A stretch of 64,000 nt of DNA. Origin: Roseburia_C sp900315735 (GTDB lineage Bacteria; Bacillota; Clostridia; Lachnospirales; Lachnospiraceae). The position numbers and the translations under genes are program-made. Of this stretch, positions 61,222-64,000 are shown in pieces (the stretch's first letter is position 1; every line of letters starts with the position of its first letter). The stretch lies in the NCBI GenBank assembly GCA_052118425.1, contig JBQKHF010000006.1; one strand, written 5' to 3'. The notes under the pieces are model-generated. The model made no database searches and was not told where the DNA came from. It saw nothing but the letters and a program-made list of their open reading frames with translations.

Positions 61222-61746
61222 CTATTCCTTTTCCTGTATATTCCTGCTATCTGTACCTATATATAGTAAAATTGCCGCCAGTAATACAACTGAGACGATT
61301 ACAATTTTTCCATAGAAGGTCACCATAGCTGCAAATATCCCTCCTAATACCGGAATGGTCAGGGTCACTTTTCCAATTACCTGTGCATAGGAAACCGGGG
61401 AAATATCCTCCGCTTCATTTGCATCTCCTTTGGTAATCAGCTGACCGGACACCACCTGGTTCTTCACCACACGATGGGTAATGATAATTCCTGCATCTGT
61501 ATCACTCCGATATGCCATGACTTCACCTTCCATAAGATTTGCCGGTACTTCTTCCCTGACATAAATAAGGCTTCCTACCGGAATTGCCGGTTCCATACTT
61601 CCGCTTACGACGGTGTAAATATCAAACCCTGCAAGCCTTGGTAATGTCAGTGGTATGCAAATCAGAATCACCAATATCAGAAGAGATACTCCTATCATAC
61701 TACAGATTCTGGCTATTGTCCTCTTTTTTCTTTTTGTTTTTCCCAT
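61222..61746 (-). CDS. sipW: SipW-type (ER-type) signal peptidase
   Basis: A 174-residue signal peptidase of the Ser/His type found in archaea, eukaryotic ER and SipW of Bacillus. The catalytic serine is in VVSGSMEPAIPVGS (near 50) and the histidine in ITHRVVKNQ; KGDANEAEDIS follows. There is one N-terminal and one C-terminal membrane segment. Unlike LepB it has no catalytic lysine. It overlaps the upstream surface-protein gene by 47 bases and is likely to process its neighbours, as SipW does for TasA. Confidence 0.9.
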   Translation of the reverse strand: MGKTKRKKRTIARICSMIGVSLLILVILICIPLTLPRLAGFDIYTVVSGSMEPAIPVGSLIYVREEVPANLMEGEVMAYRSDTDAGIIITHRVVKNQVVSGQLITKGDANEAEDISPVSYAQVIGKVTLTIPVLGGIFAAMVTFYGKIVIVSVVLLAAILLYIGTDSRNIQEKE

Positions 61747-62791
61747 TCGTTAAAGCCTCTGCTTTGACATTCATTTTCTTTCTTCGTAATGCAAAAGTAA
61801 TAAGTGCCACAAGTCCTGCGACTGCCGCTGCTGCTACACCAATCAGTAATGGCATATTTCCTGCCGGTCTTTTGGTCTTCTCATCCTTTTGCTGCATATT
61901 TGCTAATGGAGTTTCCTCATCATCAAGATTTACCAGTTCCTGCGGAGTCTGCTCATCCGGAATATTTACATTTCCATCTGCTCCTCCATTATTATCCGCA
62001 TTGGCATCATTGTTTGCATCATTCGCATTGTTTGCACCATTGCCGTTATTTGCAGCATTCGCATTATTTCCAGCATTTCCATTATTTACTGTATTCGCAT
62101 TATCTCCGGCATTGGCATTGTTTCCATTATTTGCCGCACTCTGTGTATCTGCCGTATATACAAAAGTAAAAATGTTTTCTGCTTCATTGCTGCTTAAGGT
62201 TTTCGTCAGATTATATGCCTGTGGACGATAATTTTCAAAATATTTAAACGCTACCACCGGCTGGTCACCCACCGAACCATAGAACGTCTCACTGTCTGCA
62301 AGTGCATTTCCATTGGCATCCTGATAATTCACAGTATATGCTACCATATTTCCTGCGATTGCATATGCTGCTACATACTCCTGATCAGATTCTACCACAA
62401 AAGCAGATTTTCCAACAGTATTATTATCTCTTCCGCTCTCACGAATTCCACCAATATAATATTTTCCATCTTCCTTTAACTGGATACAGGACTGTGCCTG
62501 AACCATAACCCGGTCACCATATTTCAGTCCACTGATTTTTATCTTTTCTCCCTGACTTTCCTTCTCAATCTGATAAGAAGAACCGGTTGTATGATTATCT
62601 ACTGTAATTCCATTCGTACCTGCAAAATATCCCTGATTTCCAGAGCATAACGTTACCGTATAGGTATATTCTGTCTCATTTCCACCATCTTTTGCCCATG
62701 CCTGAAACGGAAAGGCCAGCGTAAGTAATGTTGTAAATAAAATACCTCTGCGAAGAATCTGTTTCATTCTTTCTTTTATTTTATTCTTCAT
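61700..62791 (-). CDS. Surface protein with Asn/Ala-rich linker and membrane anchor
   Basis: A 363-residue secreted protein. It has a basic start and signal peptide (about 1-33, cleavage after QAWA), beta-rich domains, a MucBP-like segment (AYTVNYQDANGNALADSETFYGSVGD), a low-complexity Asn/Ala/Gly/Asp-rich stretch (about 215-275), an acidic linker and a C-terminal membrane helix (NMPLLIGVAAAAVAGLVALITF) ending RRKK. No LPXTG-type motif is seen before the helix. It probably projects from the cell surface. Confidence 0.75.
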   Translation of the reverse strand: MKNKIKERMKQILRRGILFTTLLTLAFPFQAWAKDGGNETEYTYTVTLCSGNQGYFAGTNGITVDNHTTGSSYQIEKESQGEKIKISGLKYGDRVMVQAQSCIQLKEDGKYYIGGIRESGRDNNTVGKSAFVVESDQEYVAAYAIAGNMVAYTVNYQDANGNALADSETFYGSVGDQPVVAFKYFENYRPQAYNLTKTLSSNEAENIFTFVYTADTQSAANNGNNANAGDNANTVNNGNAGNNANAANNGNGANNANDANNDANADNNGGADGNVNIPDEQTPQELVNLDDEETPLANMQQKDEKTKRPAGNMPLLIGVAAAAVAGLVALITFALRRKKMNVKAEALTNGKNKKKKEDNSQNL

Positions 62792-62794
62792 CCC

Positions 62795-63553
62795 TTACTC
62801 CTCCTTTTCCAACTGATTTTCTGCTGTCTCATCTTCTTTTCGTGTTCTCTTCACTCTCACAACAAAAAGAACTACAAGAATAAGTCCTGCTGCCAGAGCA
62901 AGTGCCGAAAAAAGAAGTACCTGATTATTATCACCAGTCTTAATAACGGTATGATTCGACAATGGTGTTGAACCACTGGATAATAATTCTACTGCAAAAT
63001 TCATCTGTAATTTTGCCAGCGTATCCTGATAAGTATTTCCCTGTGTCTCACCTTCCAGCTTTACAGTCAGTGCAATCTCTGCTTTCTCACCTTTGGCAAG
63101 CTCATCAAGATAGAAATAATCTTTCATTGCATTGGTTGCCTGGTGAAGACCTTCACCGCTTTCTCCTACCGTATCGCCACCTACATTATCACTACTATAT
63201 AAAATACGGTTACTTCCATCCGGAGCTGTAAAGGTAAGTATGTAGGAATATGCTCCTCCGGAAGCCACACTCTGTGAATCTTCCAGACTCTGTAATACCT
63301 GGTTTGTCATATACCACTGCGTATCCCCATCATATGTATTCTTTAACTCCAGTCTGATATTTACCGTATCTCCCGGCTGAAGCTGATATATCGCATCATC
63401 AATATCTGCATTTTTAAATGTACTGTTTAATTTTTCTCCATCAAACGTTACGTTCCAGTCATCACCGCCGGAGAACTCTTCTGCCTGCACCTGAGCAGGG
63501 GCTGCTACAACCAGAGCCAGAGCTGCCATGATACCAATCCATTTTTTCTTCAT
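62795..63553 (-). CDS. Surface protein with KTGD-type anchor
   Basis: A 252-residue exported protein. The ATG at 63553 has an AAGGAGG site, before a signal peptide (KKKWIGIMAALALVVAAPAQVQAEE). The frame is open to 63664. The middle resembles SipW-associated or TasA/camelysin-like beta proteins (GDTVNIRLELKN, WYMTNQVL). The C-terminus has TVIKTGDN, a hydrophobic segment and RVKRTRKED, the same anchor style as the amylase at 32044 (QIKTGDN). Confidence 0.8.
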   Translation of the reverse strand: MKKKWIGIMAALALVVAAPAQVQAEEFSGGDDWNVTFDGEKLNSTFKNADIDDAIYQLQPGDTVNIRLELKNTYDGDTQWYMTNQVLQSLEDSQSVASGGAYSYILTFTAPDGSNRILYSSDNVGGDTVGESGEGLHQATNAMKDYFYLDELAKGEKAEIALTVKLEGETQGNTYQDTLAKLQMNFAVELLSSGSTPLSNHTVIKTGDNNQVLLFSALALAAGLILVVLFVVRVKRTRKEDETAENQLEKEE

Positions 63554-63566
63554 CTCTGTCTCCTCC

Positions 63567-64000
63567 TTACTGCAATAATGCCAGATTTCCATTGGAATCA
63601 ACAGAAACATCAACTCCCCAGGCACTCTTAATCGCATCCTGCGCATTATGTGTCTGTACAGCATCCACTTCTGCCTCTACATGAAAGGAAACCCCATTAT
63701 AATTAAATGTTGTAGTAGTGGTCTTAAGTCCATTTTCCTCTGTTGTATGCTCCGTTACCTTGGACGTAATAGAATTATCAATCTTTAAAGTATCGGAAAG
63801 CGCCGGTGTACTCTCACCCACCTTCAATACTGATGGCCAGTAAAGAACGGTTCTCTCCTCTGTGGATGCATTTTCATCCACAATCCAGCCATTCTGGGTC
63901 AGGTTTAATTCAATCAGACTCGGAGCAAGTGTTGTTTCCTTACTTCCGTCCTCATTCTTCCAGCTCTTATAAATTCTTACACGAACATATTCATCAATAT
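63567..64000 (-). CDS. 3' end of a surface-protein gene, runs off the window
   Basis: A C-terminal fragment of about 144 residues with no start in the window. It is beta-rich and exported in style: a charged YVRVRIYKSWKNEDGSKE region, NLTQNGWIVDENAS, VLYWPSVLKVGES, a Thr-rich TTTTTFNYNG run, and VEAEVDAVQTHNAQDAIKSAWG near the end. No membrane anchor is present at the C-terminus. The gap to the next gene is 13 bases, so it belongs to the SipW operon and is probably a SipW-dependent matrix-type protein. Confidence 0.65.
   Translation of the reverse strand, partial: IDEYVRVRIYKSWKNEDGSKETTLAPSLIELNLTQNGWIVDENASTEERTVLYWPSVLKVGESTPALSDTLKIDNSITSKVTEHTTEENGLKTTTTTFNYNGVSFHVEAEVDAVQTHNAQDAIKSAWGVDVSVDSNGNLALLQ

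Overview
The window looks like chromosome from a Gram-positive, low-to-moderate GC, gut-type Clostridia bacterium, most likely a Lachnospiraceae member. This is inferred from strong AGGAGG-type ribosome binding sites, sigma-A promoters with 17-bp spacers, a cell-wall-anchored multidomain GH13 amylase, SipW-type surface export, LrgAB, sporulation-type genes and folate and sulfur clusters of clostridial style. No rRNA, tRNA or CRISPR was recognised.

Layout. 1-7.6 kb: minus-strand operon parE-parC-folC-folE-HD protein-folP (topoisomerase IV plus folate synthesis). 7.9-12.5 kb: a DUF1002 secreted protein, a lysophospholipase-like hydrolase, recJ and truA. 12.6-19.7 kb: a SpoIID-like/peptidoglycan-binding gene cut in two by a 5.8-kb element carrying a large serine recombinase, an FtsK-gamma/Mrr-like nuclease fusion, a YefM/YoeB-type toxin-antitoxin pair and several small unknown genes. 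19.8-24.4 kb: flavin reductase-like protein, lrgAB plus a FadR-type regulator with a clear operator, a PatB/MalY aminotransferase, pdaA. 24.4-31.5 kb: a sulfur block read iscS-iscU-Rrf2 regulator-cysK-O-acetylhomoserine sulfhydrylase-amino acid ABC transporter. 32-39 kb: amylase, CdaR/PucR-type regulator, MsmK/UgpC-type sugar ABC ATPase. 39.4-44.8 kb: phosphoribosyltransferase, dUTPase, gpsA, plsY, der, radical-SAM DUF512 protein. 44.9-49.9 kb: GntR-ABC operon, a soluble MCP-like protein, pgeF. 50-56.2 kb: yraN, orphan FlhB-C-like and FliK-like genes, rnhB, two lepB genes flanking ylqF, rplS. 56.3-60.2 kb: a small type IV pilus/type II secretion-like operon. 60.2-64 kb: transglutaminase lipoprotein, SipW-type signal peptidase and three surface proteins, the last running off the window.

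The main finding is the intervening element. The two host halves are on the same strand, and joining them at the TG shared by both junctions restores an uninterrupted 420-codon reading frame. The inner junctions carry an exact 15-bp inverted repeat placed symmetrically about that TG, as expected for the two half-sites of a serine-recombinase attP. This resembles the skin-type elements that interrupt sporulation genes, although regulated excision cannot be shown from sequence alone. A second theme is short dispersed intergenic repeats lying just past gene ends or terminators.
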